Counted from the stretch's first letter, positions 6,841 through 14,512 are shown. The stretch is 35,458 nucleotides of DNA from Viridibacillus arenosi (GCF_001955655.1 NZ_MSPW01000019.1:1-35458), one strand, 5' to 3'. Notes: generated by a model not told the origin, from the letters alone. Made by a program: numbers and translations.

Positions 6841-7574
6841 TCGATTTCTATAATAGTCGTATACTGTTCTATAAATATCAACGTAAAAATACACCAAGCG
6901 TAATCTTTATTGCAGGGTTAGGCGATAGCCATGAAACATGGAAAAAAGTCCAAGACAGAATATCTGATGAAACGTCAACCTTGTCCTATGACAGGGCGGG
7001 TATTGGCAGGAGTCAAGACGTAGCAGTCCCGCGAACTTGCTGTGATCTTGTCGAGGAGCTCTCCGAATTGTTGCAAGTGCTTGACGTGAAGAAGCCCTAT
7101 ATATTGGTAGGACATTCCTTTGGTGGGTTGGTCGCCAGATTGTATACCAGTCTTTATCCGCTGGATATCTGTGGTTTGGTTTTGGTTGACGCTGCACCGG
7201 AATATAAAGAACTTGCCTATGAAAAGGCTCTACCAGAAAATCTCCTTGCAGGAAATAGGGAATATTTTGAGAATCCTATGTTGAATAGTGAGAAGATTGA
7301 TAAAATACAGAGTTATAAGCAAATTGTTGATCATTCAAGACAAAGTGACATCCCTCTCTCAATTGTTACAAGAGGTTTACCCGATAATGGAGAAGATGGA
7401 TGGCCCTCTCAAGAAATATTAGAAATTGAACAAAGTCTACAAGCAGAATTCCAATGGCTGTCAACGTCAAGTAAGTTCCGGATTGCTACTCGTAGTGGAC
7501 ATTATATACATCATGATGAGCCTGATATTGTGATAGAAGAGATTTTATTAATGTTAAAGGGGATGAGAAAGTGA
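6825..7574 (+). CDS. alpha/beta hydrolase
   Basis: The 249-residue protein has the alpha/beta-hydrolase fold. The nucleophile elbow is GHSFGG (S98), D122 in VLVDAAPEY lies at the next strand, and H226 in SGHYIH is the catalytic histidine. The oxyanion region is IAGLGDSHETW. Substrate is unknown. Its start codon and ribosome binding site (AAAGGA, 8 bases upstream) lie inside the acetyltransferase remnant, in a different frame; the first four residues MDIS are encoded by acetyltransferase DNA. The original 5' end has therefore been replaced. The reading frame is intact from there on. A second, broken hydrolase tail follows. Confidence 0.85.
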   Translation: MDISLIDFYNSRILFYKYQRKNTPSVIFIAGLGDSHETWKKVQDRISDETSTLSYDRAGIGRSQDVAVPRTCCDLVEELSELLQVLDVKKPYILVGHSFGGLVARLYTSLYPLDICGLVLVDAAPEYKELAYEKALPENLLAGNREYFENPMLNSEKIDKIQSYKQIVDHSRQSDIPLSIVTRGLPDNGEDGWPSQEILEIEQSLQAEFQWLSTSSKFRIATRSGHYIHHDEPDIVIEEILLMLKGMRK

Positions 7575-7647
7575 GCGAAATAAGGCTGGAATTTATGGCG
7601 AATTTGAAAAGAATTGAGGAGGAATAATACCAACTTCGTTAAGGTGA

Positions 7648-7840
7648 GTAGATGAGGAATTTGTAACTTTAATGTTGCAATATATCGGTGATCCCCCTAA
7701 TTACATATTTGCGTTGAATTTGGTATTGAAATAGCAGATCTTATTCCTCAATCACAGTTAATCATTTTGAGAAATCAAATCATAATCCATTTATTGAGGA
7801 AGAAGGGAAGTTTAGAGAGTTTGTAAGGACAACTTTATAA
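7648..7840 (+). pseudogene. C-terminal remnant of a second alpha/beta hydrolase
   Basis: Three frames in succession read VDEEFVTLMLQYIGDPPNYI, IADLIPQSQLIIL, and NHNPFIEEEGKFREFVRTTL with stop. Together they resemble the last 60 residues of a proline-iminopeptidase-like hydrolase with the catalytic histidine in NHNPF. At least two frameshifts separate the parts and the 5' end is missing. A short ORF at 7571-7627 (MSEIRLEFMANLKRIEEE), overlapping the stop of the intact hydrolase, may be a piece of a further lost gene. Confidence 0.65.
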
Positions 7841-7888
7841 TGAGTAACAATAACTAAGAAGGTTTATAACATGTTTTTGCAGAAGTTA

Positions 7889-7915
7889 TTAAGCTAACGG
7901 GGCAGTTTAGTTGAA
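7889..7915 (+). repeat. 27-bp hairpin repeat (core only)
   Basis: Arms TTAAGCTAAC and TTTAGTTGAA around GGGGCAG. No terminator module precedes it. Confidence 0.85.
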
Positions 7916-7967
7916 GAAGGGAAGCGAATTTTAGGTTGCGAAATAATAGATAAAGAAACCAATAATT

Positions 7968-7997
7968 GGAGTTGAAAGGGAGGAACCTTTCAACTCC
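7968..7997 (-). terminator. strong hairpin at the 3' end of the VOC gene
   Basis: GGAGTTGAAAGG (7968-7979) pairs perfectly with CCTTTCAACTCC (7986-7997). The T-tract on the minus strand is weak, so it may act as an RNA 3'-stabilising hairpin as well as a terminator. Confidence 0.6.
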
Positions 7998-8005
7998 AAA
8001 GTATT

Positions 8006-8449
8006 TTATATTAAACGGTTATCATACATTAATTGAATTTGTATACCAAATGGGTCTTCAATAATTCCATATGCTTCACTAAAAATATTTTTGTCTAGAG
8101 GAACGATTATATTCACTTTACGATCAGATGTTAAATTATAATAAAATCTTTTTATTTCCGATAGATTAGCACTTTGTATACAAAAAGAAGTATTATTTCC
8201 AATTTTATAGCTTTCTTTTGGGTTCATTACATCTTCTGCAATCATTAATTTCGTTTTCCCTATTTGTAAAACAGAGTGAGAAATATAATTTTTGTTTTCG
8301 TTAGTAATTTCAAACGAACTATCCCTTCTTGCCAAATCTTCATATGTAACAACCATTAATTCATTTGCCTCCAAGTTTTTTTTATAAAACTCTATTGCTT
8401 CACGTGCTTTTCCATTCATTGAAAGAAAAATTGCAATCTCTAACGTCAT
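8006..8449 (-). CDS. VOC-family protein (PhnB/glyoxalase-like)
   Basis: The 147-residue protein has two betaalphabetabetabeta modules of the vicinal oxygen chelate fold. The first is FLSMNGKAREAIEFYKKNL; H58 (ISHSVLQIGKTKLMIAE) follows; the C-terminal strand GIIEDPFGIQIQLMYD is the standard PhnB-type ending. Proteins of this set include metal-dependent lyases, dioxygenases and antibiotic-binding proteins, but this one cannot be assigned. The ATG has GGAG 9 bases upstream. It diverges from the WYL-type regulator, and a palindrome between them makes it the likely regulatory target. Confidence 0.8.
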   Translation of the reverse strand: MTLEIAIFLSMNGKAREAIEFYKKNLEANELMVVTYEDLARRDSSFEITNENKNYISHSVLQIGKTKLMIAEDVMNPKESYKIGNNTSFCIQSANLSEIKRFYYNLTSDRKVNIIVPLDKNIFSEAYGIIEDPFGIQIQLMYDNRLI

Positions 8450-8493
8450 AGCTATCTAGCTCCTTTTCTAATTAATAGTCTTAGTATAAGATA

Positions 8494-8520
8494 AAAAGGT
8501 ATCAATATATGACACCTTTT
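8494..8520. promoter_or_regulatory. 27-bp palindrome between VOC gene and regulator
   Basis: AAAAGGT (8494-8500) mirrors ACCTTTT (8514-8520), and inner TCA (8502-8504) mirrors TGA (8510-8512 region) around ATAT. It lies 13 bases before the regulator ATG and 45 bases from the VOC start. Size, symmetry and position fit a dimeric repressor operator. Confidence 0.65.
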
Positions 8521-8532
8521 ATGGAGAAAATT

Positions 8533-9474
8533 ATGAAGAAAACAGAACGTATAAATGATATGCTCATATTTTTGAATAACAAGAAAAGTTTTAATTTAAG
8601 TGATTTAATGGAGAGGTATTCTATTTCTAAAAGTACAGCCCTTCGAGATGTTCAATCATTAGAACAAATAGGTATGCCTATATATTCTGAGTTGGGTAGA
8701 AATGGAAAATATGAGATATTAGATAGTAGTATATTGTCACCGATTTTTTTTACTGTAGATGAGATGTATGCATTATATTTTTGTTTACTCACTTTAAATG
8801 GGTATAAAACAAAGCCATTTGAAATAGAAAACATCGTATTAGAAAATAAATTTAGTAATATATTACCTGAAAATGTGCGTAATAATATTTTGATTATGAA
8901 TCAAGTACTTTCATTAGAGGTAACAAATCACAGTAATTTTAGTCCGTACTTAAAAGAAATTTTACAAGGGATTTTTACAGAAAAGGTCTATCGTTTAACC
9001 TATTTAAAAAAAGAGAGAAACAAACAATTAATAGCACAATTTATTCGAATACAATCTAAATTTGGACAATGGTATGCTAAAATATTTAACTTTACAACAG
9101 AGAAGATACAAATACTTCGATGTGATAAAATCCTCTCAGTAATAGAAATTAACGATTTCAAATCTAAAAAATTAGAAGAACTATTAAATTATATCGGTGA
9201 TTTTCACAAAGAGCATGATGCCATTAATTTTACTATCATCGTTAATAAAGAAGGAAAAGATTTTTTTACTAAGGAAAATTACCCCTCTATGAAAATTCAT
9301 AATGATAATGAAAATTTCTTAATAACTGGCTATTTTAATAAAGGTGAGGAAGATTTTATAGCTAACTATTTTTTGAAATTTGGACAATCAATTATTTCTA
9401 TTAGTCCTGTAATGTTAAAAAAATTGATCTATGATAAGGCAAAGTTTATAGAAGAGCACCTAAACTCTTTATGA
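8533..9474 (+). CDS. DeoR/YafY-type HTH regulator with WYL-like domain
   Basis: The 313-residue protein begins with a winged helix-turn-helix (about 5-60; recognition helix YSISKSTALRDVQSLEQIG). A long C-terminal part follows, with the layout of WYL-domain regulators (about 130-210, including RQYIRIQSKFG-like and WYAKIFNF segments) and a WCX-like end. The ATG at 8533 follows TGGAGA. A start at 8509 would place coding sequence inside the palindrome. Such proteins bind small effectors or nucleic-acid ligands and usually repress a divergent neighbour. Here the neighbour is the VOC gene. Confidence 0.8.
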   Translation: MKKTERINDMLIFLNNKKSFNLSDLMERYSISKSTALRDVQSLEQIGMPIYSELGRNGKYEILDSSILSPIFFTVDEMYALYFCLLTLNGYKTKPFEIENIVLENKFSNILPENVRNNILIMNQVLSLEVTNHSNFSPYLKEILQGIFTEKVYRLTYLKKERNKQLIAQFIRIQSKFGQWYAKIFNFTTEKIQILRCDKILSVIEINDFKSKKLEELLNYIGDFHKEHDAINFTIIVNKEGKDFFTKENYPSMKIHNDNENFLITGYFNKGEEDFIANYFLKFGQSIISISPVMLKKLIYDKAKFIEEHLNSL

Positions 9475-9506
9475 GTACTGCCCTTTAATTTCAAAACAAC
9501 AAATTC

Positions 9507-9595
9507 TTCAACTAACGGGTGCTTTACTTGAAGATTATTGAGTTGCATATGCAGCTCTTTTTTCATTAATGAACTAACGGGGCAGGTTAGTTGAA
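9507..9595 (+). repeat. composite repeat, terminator type 1, near-consensus
   Basis: TTCAACTAAC (9507-9516), GAGTTGCATATGCAGCTC with six T, and a core at 9569-9595. It starts 33 bases after the regulator stop. The unannotated stretch 9600-9710 shows nothing else. Confidence 0.93.
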
Positions 9596-9711
9596 GAAGG
9601 AATTTGTTACATCACGTGTTGAAAAATCATCTCCCGTATCAACTCCTTAAATTCATTCCGCTAACTCTACTGTTGACGCATTATATGGAATTTTTTTAAA
9701 CGAAGTTCGAC

Positions 9712-9791
9712 ATATGTAGCATTTTAAAAGAGATTGATTATTTATAAAAAAGTTTGATAATTAATAAAAAAGATTGATAAAACTTTTAATT
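9712..9791 (+). repeat. 20-bp tandem repeat array, four units
   Basis: Exactly phased units start at 9712, 9732, 9752 and 9772. The middle two read GATTGATTATTTATAAAAAA and GTTTGATAATTAATAAAAAA; the outer two are diverged. The array ends 78 bases before the SDR start codon. Confidence 0.85.
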
Positions 9792-9868
9792 CTAATAAAA
9801 CACATTAGTTGTTTCATGTTTTTATAATAATTATACTTAGATGTATAGTTATTATAAGGGGTGATAGG

Positions 9869-10591
9869 ATGAGTAAGAACTTTATTATATTTGGAGCAAG
9901 CCATGGGTTAGGCGATGCATTTGTAAAAGGCTTACCCACTAAGGGAGATACAGTATGGGTGGTATCACGGACACGACCAAGTAGTTTAGATGTAAATGAT
10001 GGCGTAAATCGTAAATGGGTCGCAATTGATTTATCTAGTCAACAACAAATTCCTTCTTTAAAAGAAACTTTAAAAGACATTCCTATTGATGTATTAATTT
10101 ATAATGTAGGAGTATGGGAAAAGCGTGGTTTTGAAGATGACTATACTTTTGATAAGGATGAAGTTAGGGACATCTCGAACATAATTAATATTAATTTAAC
10201 TTCCACTATTACTTATATTCAGGCGCTTTTACCTAATTTAAGACAGGCGGACAATGGGAAAATTATATTAATTGGTTCAACAGCAGGTTTAGATCATACG
10301 AATAGTGCACAAGTTTCATTTGTCACATCTAAATTTGGCTTACGTGGTATTACAAATGCTTTACGAGAGCATGTGAGAAAAGATATGATCTCTGTAACGT
10401 GTATTAATCCAGGAGAGCTTGCTGCTGAAGTACCATATGAAGAAGGTGCAGAAAAGGCAATTATGTTGTATCAAGGTACACGTATTCCTGTACAAGACAT
10501 TGTAGCCATTGTCCATTGCGTTATTAATTTATCGCCTGTTTCATGTGTAAAGGAAATTAATATTCCTGCCATAACAGACTTAAATGCATGA
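9869..10591 (+). CDS. SDR-family dehydrogenase homologue, catalytic Tyr replaced by Phe
   Basis: The 240-residue protein has the short-chain dehydrogenase/reductase fold. The cofactor-binding glycine motif GASHGLG is at residues 9-15, N79 lies in YNVGV, and S137 in LIGSTAG is the active-site serine. The YxxxK motif reads FVTSK (F151, K155). The codon is TTT where TAT would restore tyrosine, so the hydride-transfer chemistry may be lost or altered. The start ATG at 9869 follows GGGGTGAT; an upstream ATG at 9809 lacks a ribosome binding site. It is monocistronic, with a 20-bp array upstream and a hairpin downstream. It may be a recently inactivated enzyme. Confidence 0.85.
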   Translation: MSKNFIIFGASHGLGDAFVKGLPTKGDTVWVVSRTRPSSLDVNDGVNRKWVAIDLSSQQQIPSLKETLKDIPIDVLIYNVGVWEKRGFEDDYTFDKDEVRDISNIININLTSTITYIQALLPNLRQADNGKIILIGSTAGLDHTNSAQVSFVTSKFGLRGITNALREHVRKDMISVTCINPGELAAEVPYEEGAEKAIMLYQGTRIPVQDIVAIVHCVINLSPVSCVKEINIPAITDLNA

Positions 10592-10620
10592 TTGTATAAC
10601 ATATGACTAGTACTACATAC

Positions 10621-10660
10621 AGCTCCCACTTTGATCAAACTTTTTTCAAAATGGGAGCTA
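10621..10660 (+). terminator. hairpin after the SDR gene
   Basis: AGCTCCCA (10621-10628) pairs with TGGGAGCT (10652-10659). The interior carries TTTGATCAAACTTTTTTCAA, which resembles the inverse of the 20-bp unit. The T-tract is short (TATTTAATTT). Confidence 0.6.
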
Positions 10661-10745
10661 TTTAATTTCCCTAGAATCAATGTTTGCAGCTCCCCTTCTT
10701 TAAAGACAATAAAATGCTGGCATATGTCATTATTGAAGATACTAG

Positions 10746-11208
10746 GAACCCTTTACAAAGGAAGATAAAAAGTTAGAGCCACTTTGTTTTTTAGATGACG
10801 AAGATATGGTTGACGATTTACCTGAAGCATTAGTAACAGGACGTGAATATCAGTACTTAAACTACTACTTTAAAAAACTAGCATACAACCCAACATCAAT
10901 TAAAGAAGAGGATGTAACTGAATACATTCGTCAATATTCTAGACCAGGTGCATTACGTGCAGGGTTTAATTATTATCGTACATTGTTAGATGATGGCCAA
11001 TATAATCAGCAATATAATGAACACAAATTGACGATGCCTATTTTAGCGTATTGCGGTGAAACATCTACAGGGGACTATTTACTTCAATCAATTCTCTCGA
11101 TTTCGGAACATGTAGAAGGTGGTTCTATTCTAGAATGCGGCCATTATAGCAGAAGAACAACCTGGATTCTTAATTAATGCACTGACAAAATTCTTGAGCC
11201 AATCGTAA
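10746..11208 (+). pseudogene. 3' half of an epoxide-hydrolase-like alpha/beta hydrolase
   Basis: The reading LEPLCFLDDEDMVDDLPEAL leads into VTGREYQYLNYYFKKLAYNP and YSRPGALRAGFNYYR, the cap and C-terminal region of epoxide-hydrolase-like proteins. At GHY (catalytic histidine), about 11143, two bases are missing. The true tail AEEQPGFLINALTKFLSQS continues in another frame to the stop at 11208. The N-terminal half, including the nucleophile, is gone. One 123-codon stretch (10806-11177) remains open but cannot encode an active enzyme. Confidence 0.8.
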
Positions 11209-11245
11209 TAAACGCTTTGCTTTTATAATTGAGGCTGTCCCAAAT

Positions 11246-11265
11246 ATCGTTGCATAACGATTTTT
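11246..11265 (+). terminator. short hairpin with T-run
   Basis: ATCGTT (11246-11251) pairs with AACGAT (11256-11261), then TTTTT. The preceding GAGGCTGTCCCAAA resembles terminal sequences seen beside some insertion sequences, but no element is present. Confidence 0.45.
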
Positions 11266-11304
11266 GAGGTCAGTTTTTTTGTATGTTTATATTTTTTTGC
11301 AAAA

Positions 11305-11345
11305 AGCAAAAAAATCGCTCTCTTCACTATATGAAGTAGAGCGAT
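11305..11345 (-). terminator. intrinsic terminator of the cupin gene
   Basis: On the minus strand ATCGCTCT and AGAGCGAT (11314-11321/11338-11345) form a stem extended by TTCA/TGAA, followed by a run of seven T. It lies 53 bases after the cupin stop. Confidence 0.8.
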
Positions 11346-11398
11346 ACTTAATCTTACTGATAAATCACATGTTAAATACCAAATAGCTGATAGTCTAA

Positions 11399-11857
11399 CT
11401 ATTGGTGTTTTAAAATTGTTAATCCATTTTTCTTACCCGAAGCAATTAATTTTTCCGCTTGTTCTTTTGAAATAGGTTGATTTGGCAATTCAGTTGCAGA
11501 AATAGCAGGTCTAGCGATATCACGAATGACATTTTCAAAATCGGTTGATGTAAGTGATAAAATCGCTTTTGCTGTATCTGTTTTTAAACGGAACGTATGA
11601 GATTTTCCTCTTGGTACAAAGACTACATCACCAGCAACAGCCTTAATTTCTTGATCCTCTAAATAGAATGTAATTTCTCCTTCAACCACACGCCAAATTT
11701 CATCTTCATTTTCATGAATATGAAATGGAGCTTCTAATCCTTTTACTTCATTAAATTCAAACACTGAGAAATTCCCTTCAGATTCTGTACTTAATAATAA
11801 AGGTTTTATGCGAGCGCCTAAAAAAATATAATGTTCATTCGTCAATAATTCAGTCAT
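11399..11857 (-). CDS. cupin domain protein, quercetinase-like type
   Basis: The 152-residue protein is a single cupin. Motif 1 is FHIHENEDEIWRVVEGEITF (H46, H48, E53) and motif 2 is GDVVFVPRGKSHTF (H87). This is the complete metal-binding set of Cupin_2 proteins, several of which are quercetin-dioxygenase-like. The last 40 residues form a charged helix. The ATG has GGGAG about 10 bases upstream. It diverges from a MarR-family regulator, which probably controls it through the inverted repeat in between. The substrate is not known. Confidence 0.8.
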   Translation of the reverse strand: MTELLTNEHYIFLGARIKPLLLSTESEGNFSVFEFNEVKGLEAPFHIHENEDEIWRVVEGEITFYLEDQEIKAVAGDVVFVPRGKSHTFRLKTDTAKAILSLTSTDFENVIRDIARPAISATELPNQPISKEQAEKLIASGKKNGLTILKHQ

Positions 11858-11921
11858 ATCATTTTCTCCCTTTGTCGATAACGATGTAAAGTAGTTTAAT
11901 AATAAAAAGATCCATCACACT

Positions 11922-11945
11922 TATCATTTTATATATTAAATGATA
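11922..11945. promoter_or_regulatory. inverted repeat between cupin and MarR genes
   Basis: TATCATTT (11922-11929) mirrors AAATGATA (11938-11945) around an AT-rich centre. The 8-8-8 layout fits a MarR dimer. It sits 65 bases upstream of the cupin start. Confidence 0.5.
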
Positions 11946-12205
11946 GATGTTCAAGTGGTACGCCTTCGGAATTAACTTGAATACTATTCCATTGTGATAA
12001 AGTGGTAATAGTTTGGCTATATGGGAATTGATATAATGTTTATGATTTATACAAACAGGCGAGAATTCAAGGCAACTTCACGTATGCATTACCAATTGGG
12101 CTTACCCATACTGTAAAATGGAGAAGAAATAACCTTTATGAAAAATTTCTATAAGGGATAAAATCAATCTTTAGCAATTACAACAAATATCAATTAATAT
12201 ATAAA
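11946..12205. other. 260 bases without a recognised gene
   Basis: The stretch has no open frame of note on either strand and no repeat copies. It contains the MarR gene's leader; TTGATATAATG near 12030 could belong to a promoter but lacks a convincing partner box. Confidence 0.5.
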
Positions 12206-12221
12206 GTGATAGGAGATTATT

Positions 12222-12659
12222 ATGAAATACTCATTAAGAAGAATTCGTTTAAGTTATATCACCTGGTTTCGTTACACACGTTTTTTTAACCGTAGTATGA
12301 CCTGTAGCAATCGTCATTTAGCTAAGTGGGGATTACGAACAGGTCAGTTTGATATTATTAGTCATTTAAAAGAAGGTCAACGAGTTACGCAATCAGAATT
12401 AGCCAATCGTCTTGTGGTGACCAATTCAAATATTACTCAAATTTTAAATAAGCTAGAAGATGCGGGCTATATTCTACGCGAACAAGATTGGAAGACAAAA
12501 TATATTTCACTCACACCAAAAGGCGTAGCACTTCGAAACGAAGTTGTCCCTGCACAAGAACAATTCCGAGCATCGCAATTTGCGCATTTAACAGAAGATG
12601 AACTCGAACAGCTGAACCAATTACTAAAAAAAGCAAATCAAGGAGTGTATGAAGAGTGA
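12222..12659 (+). CDS. MarR-family transcriptional regulator
   Basis: The 145-residue winged-helix regulator has N-terminal dimerisation helices (1-45), the DNA-binding helices QSELANRLVVTNSNITQILN (about 57-76), and the wing REQDWKTKYISLTPKG (87-101). The C-terminal dimer helix is rich in E and Q. The ATG follows AGGAG. MarR proteins sense phenolic or oxidative ligands and repress adjacent genes, here the divergent cupin gene and possibly itself. The following reading frame starts with GTG overlapping the stop codon, so the two were translationally coupled. Confidence 0.88.
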   Translation: MKYSLRRIRLSYITWFRYTRFFNRSMTCSNRHLAKWGLRTGQFDIISHLKEGQRVTQSELANRLVVTNSNITQILNKLEDAGYILREQDWKTKYISLTPKGVALRNEVVPAQEQFRASQFAHLTEDELEQLNQLLKKANQGVYEE

Positions 12660-12910
12660 ATATTTTACGAAACGAACAAGCATATTCAAACGGTGGAGGA
12701 GTTTTTTTCCTGAAAATACGTCGACCAGGTTTAATCGATGGAATCTTTGAGAAAGAGGATCATGCATTTGGCCCACTTAGCCGAATTAACCACGCAATTG
12801 GGCAGATTCCATACGCAAAACTTCCATTAAATCACGAACAGCCCACTTGGCTTGGATGCACCATAAAGGTGGTTTTTAAGAACGAAGATAAATCAAAGTT
12901 ATTCCATTAA
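12656..12910 (+). pseudogene. truncated pirin-like protein
   Basis: The GTG at 12656 overlaps the MarR stop codon. The first 45 residues (AYSNGGGVFFLKIRRPG, EDHAFGPLSRINHAI) resemble the N-terminus of pirin/bicupin proteins, in which an FGPL..I motif precedes the histidine pairs. After about residue 47 the sequence no longer follows that family, and the protein ends at 84 residues against about 230 or more expected. The cupin histidines are absent. A deletion after the N-terminal strand is the simplest explanation. The family assignment is from motif memory and is moderate at best. Confidence 0.45.
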
Positions 12911-12952
12911 AGGGCTCTTTAGTTTAATAAAGCAACAGTAGAAGAATGATAA

Positions 12953-12990
12953 GAAAAAAAGGACTCGATTCCTCTAAATAGGAATCGAGC
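12953..12990 (-). terminator. minus-strand intrinsic terminator
   Basis: CTCGATTCCT (12964-12973) pairs with AGGAATCGAG (12980-12989); the A-run at 12953-12960 is a T-run on the minus strand. It would end transcription from the gene at 13161. Confidence 0.75.
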
Positions 12991-13031
12991 CTATATAATT
13001 AAACCCACCAGCACCAATGTGTTGCCACGTA

Positions 13032-13060
13032 CACTCGACACATTGTGAGGCTGTCGAGTG
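13032..13060. other. 9-bp inverted repeat
   Basis: CACTCGACA (13032-13040) pairs with TGTCGAGTG (13052-13060). A second overlapping pairing (CAATGTGT 13015-13022 with ACACATTG 13038-13045) is mutually exclusive with it. No function is apparent; it lies in the 3' region of the minus-strand gene. Confidence 0.5.
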
Positions 13061-13160
13061 GTTGGAGTTAGTGTAAGTAAATAAAAATAGCTGTATTGAA
13101 AATCCTTATGTGAATCTCAGCCTCTCTGATTTTTTAATTTAAACTTTTAATTAGCTAGCT

Positions 13161-13580
13161 TTATTTATTCAATTCCTTATATAAAACATATTTTAAAGCA
13201 GAAATTTCATCTTCAGACAGTTTACCTTCAATTTCGGATAATACTTCATCCTTACTAATTGAACCGTTTTGCGCTTGTTTCTGAATATCAAGTAAACGAT
13301 TAACGCCCACTTTTTTTATTAACACACGTGTCGCTTCTTCCTTAGTTTGGAAGGGAAGAGTATCCGGATTTATAGTTGCTGCCTCGCTTACAATTTCTTG
13401 AACCTTCGAATCGTTCTCGATATAGGATTTTACTTCTTCTAGATTTTCGTCATCTAAAGTAGATTCCACTTTTTCGATTATTTTTTCGGAAGCGATATTT
13501 GTCCCAAAATGCCACACAGCATAGCCAGCTGCTCCGAGTAAAACAAGAATTATTGCGGTAATTGTTAAAAACTTTTTCAT
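13161..13580 (-). CDS. membrane-anchored exported protein of unknown function
   Basis: The 139-residue protein has one N-terminal membrane segment (about 4-24: FLTITAIILVLLGAAGYAVW) and no cleavage site, so the rest is probably extracytoplasmic. The soluble part is acidic and helical, with SEKIIEKVEST, LPFQTKEEATRVLIKKVG and EGKLSEDEISALKYVLYKEL. Similar short anchored proteins occur in Bacillus. The start at 13580 follows AGGAG with a spacing of 9; the longer frame upstream lacks a ribosome binding site. The gene stands alone. No function can be assigned. Confidence 0.7.
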   Translation of the reverse strand: MKKFLTITAIILVLLGAAGYAVWHFGTNIASEKIIEKVESTLDDENLEEVKSYIENDSKVQEIVSEAATINPDTLPFQTKEEATRVLIKKVGVNRLLDIQKQAQNGSISKDEVLSEIEGKLSEDEISALKYVLYKELNK

Positions 13581-13763
13581 CAACTCACTCCTGACACTTT
13601 GAATATAGCACAACTTCTCAAAAACCACGAAGAAAAGATGTTTTCTATAATTTGTTTAATTACAATTATTTGCGAACACAGAGCAGATAAGTTTTCACCC
13701 TAATATATAGATAGCATAATTATTATCTATTGTAGGTATGTCTATATTTCCATCTGGGTACTT

Positions 13764-13794
13764 GTTAAACAATCAGGCGCGAGTGTTTAATAAG
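13764..13794 (+). repeat. short repeat with core AATCAGGCGCGA
   Basis: AAACAATCAGGCGCGAGTGTTTAA has arms AAACA/TGTTT. It is a variant of the elements at 6421 and 21768 and directly precedes a composite repeat, as at 6421. Confidence 0.5.
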
Positions 13795-13808
13795 CGTCTC
13801 TGTTCTTC

Positions 13809-13894
13809 TTCAACTAACGGGGTGCTTTAGTGAAAGTTCGTTGAGCTGCTTATGCGGCTTTTTTTTATTCAACTAACCCGGCAGATTAGTTGAA
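13809..13894 (+). repeat. composite repeat, terminator type 1
   Basis: TTCAACTAACGGGGTGCTTT, a weaker GAGCTGCTTATGCGGCT hairpin with eight T, and a core at 13868-13894 with loop CCGGCAG. Confidence 0.88.
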
Positions 13895-13942
13895 GAGCGT
13901 TGTTTAACTTTTGTTCAACAATCGGGCCATTTAATGGAATAA
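13895..13942 (+). repeat. extension repeat ending in TTCAACAATCGGGCC
   Basis: It is collinear with the segment at 5090-5137 (GAGCGTTGTTTAACTTTTG, then TTCAACAATCGGGCCATTTA). Both copies are joined directly to a composite core. Confidence 0.8.
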
Positions 13943-13988
13943 CAATTTAATAAATACAACTATTGAGTTAGGGTAGTAGCTGTAGAAT

Positions 13989-14019
13989 AAAAGCGTTACT
14001 CCACTAGAATAACGCTTTT
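13989..14019 (+). terminator. intrinsic terminator
   Basis: AAAAGCGTTA (13989-13998) pairs with TAACGCTTTT (14010-14019), followed by T. There is no intact gene upstream on the plus strand within 1 kb, so it is probably a relic. Confidence 0.65.
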
Positions 14020-14063
14020 TAAATTACATTATGATATTTCATTCTTTAATAGCTGCCTAATTA

Positions 14064-14183
14064 TCAAACTTGATCTTCTAAATACTCATCTGGTGATTTA
14101 CTGCTGTTTTGTTTCCAATCAATTGAAGCTCCGTATACCAACCTACTTAACATGGTACTTCTATTGCCGAAGGGTAAATGCAT
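14064..14183 (-). pseudogene. 39-codon coding remnant
   Basis: The frame reads MHLPFGNRSTMLSRLVYGAS and then IDWKQNSSKSPDEYLEDQV to a stop. Composition is typical of a real C-terminus, but there is no ribosome binding site. Not recognised. Confidence 0.35.
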
Positions 14184-14505
14184 AAATTTATTGATGGAGC
14201 AGTTGGTTTGTAGAGAGAAGGTTAATTAGGTATTAGAAGGGGCAATTAATATAATAGAATGTTATTAAAGGAAGTCTATAACAAATGTTAAAGTCTTCTA
14301 TTTGTATGGTTAGTTGCACTTATTGAAACAATTATCGTTGATGTAAAATTAAAGTTTTTTTACAAGAAAGATATAAGAAAATGAAAAAAAGATTATAAAT
14401 TATTTTTTAGTGGATTGATTTTATTATGGAAATTAGTGGACATCTGAAATAAGACTGATTAAAGCCGATAATTTTTAACATAATAAAAGTAATATTAAAA
14501 ATTAA
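14184..14505. other. 320 bases of decayed sequence before the phosphatase gene
   Basis: Short readings such as SLLFVWLVALIETIIVDVKL (about 14297-14358) look like membrane-protein debris, but frames are broken. No repeat or regulatory signal stands out. Confidence 0.35.
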
Positions 14506-14512
14506 AGGTGTG

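Noticed and set aside
11228-11280. Insertion-sequence end (GAGGCTGTCCCAAA)
   Set aside because: Only one end-like sequence, no matching partner and no transposase; kept only as a hairpin.
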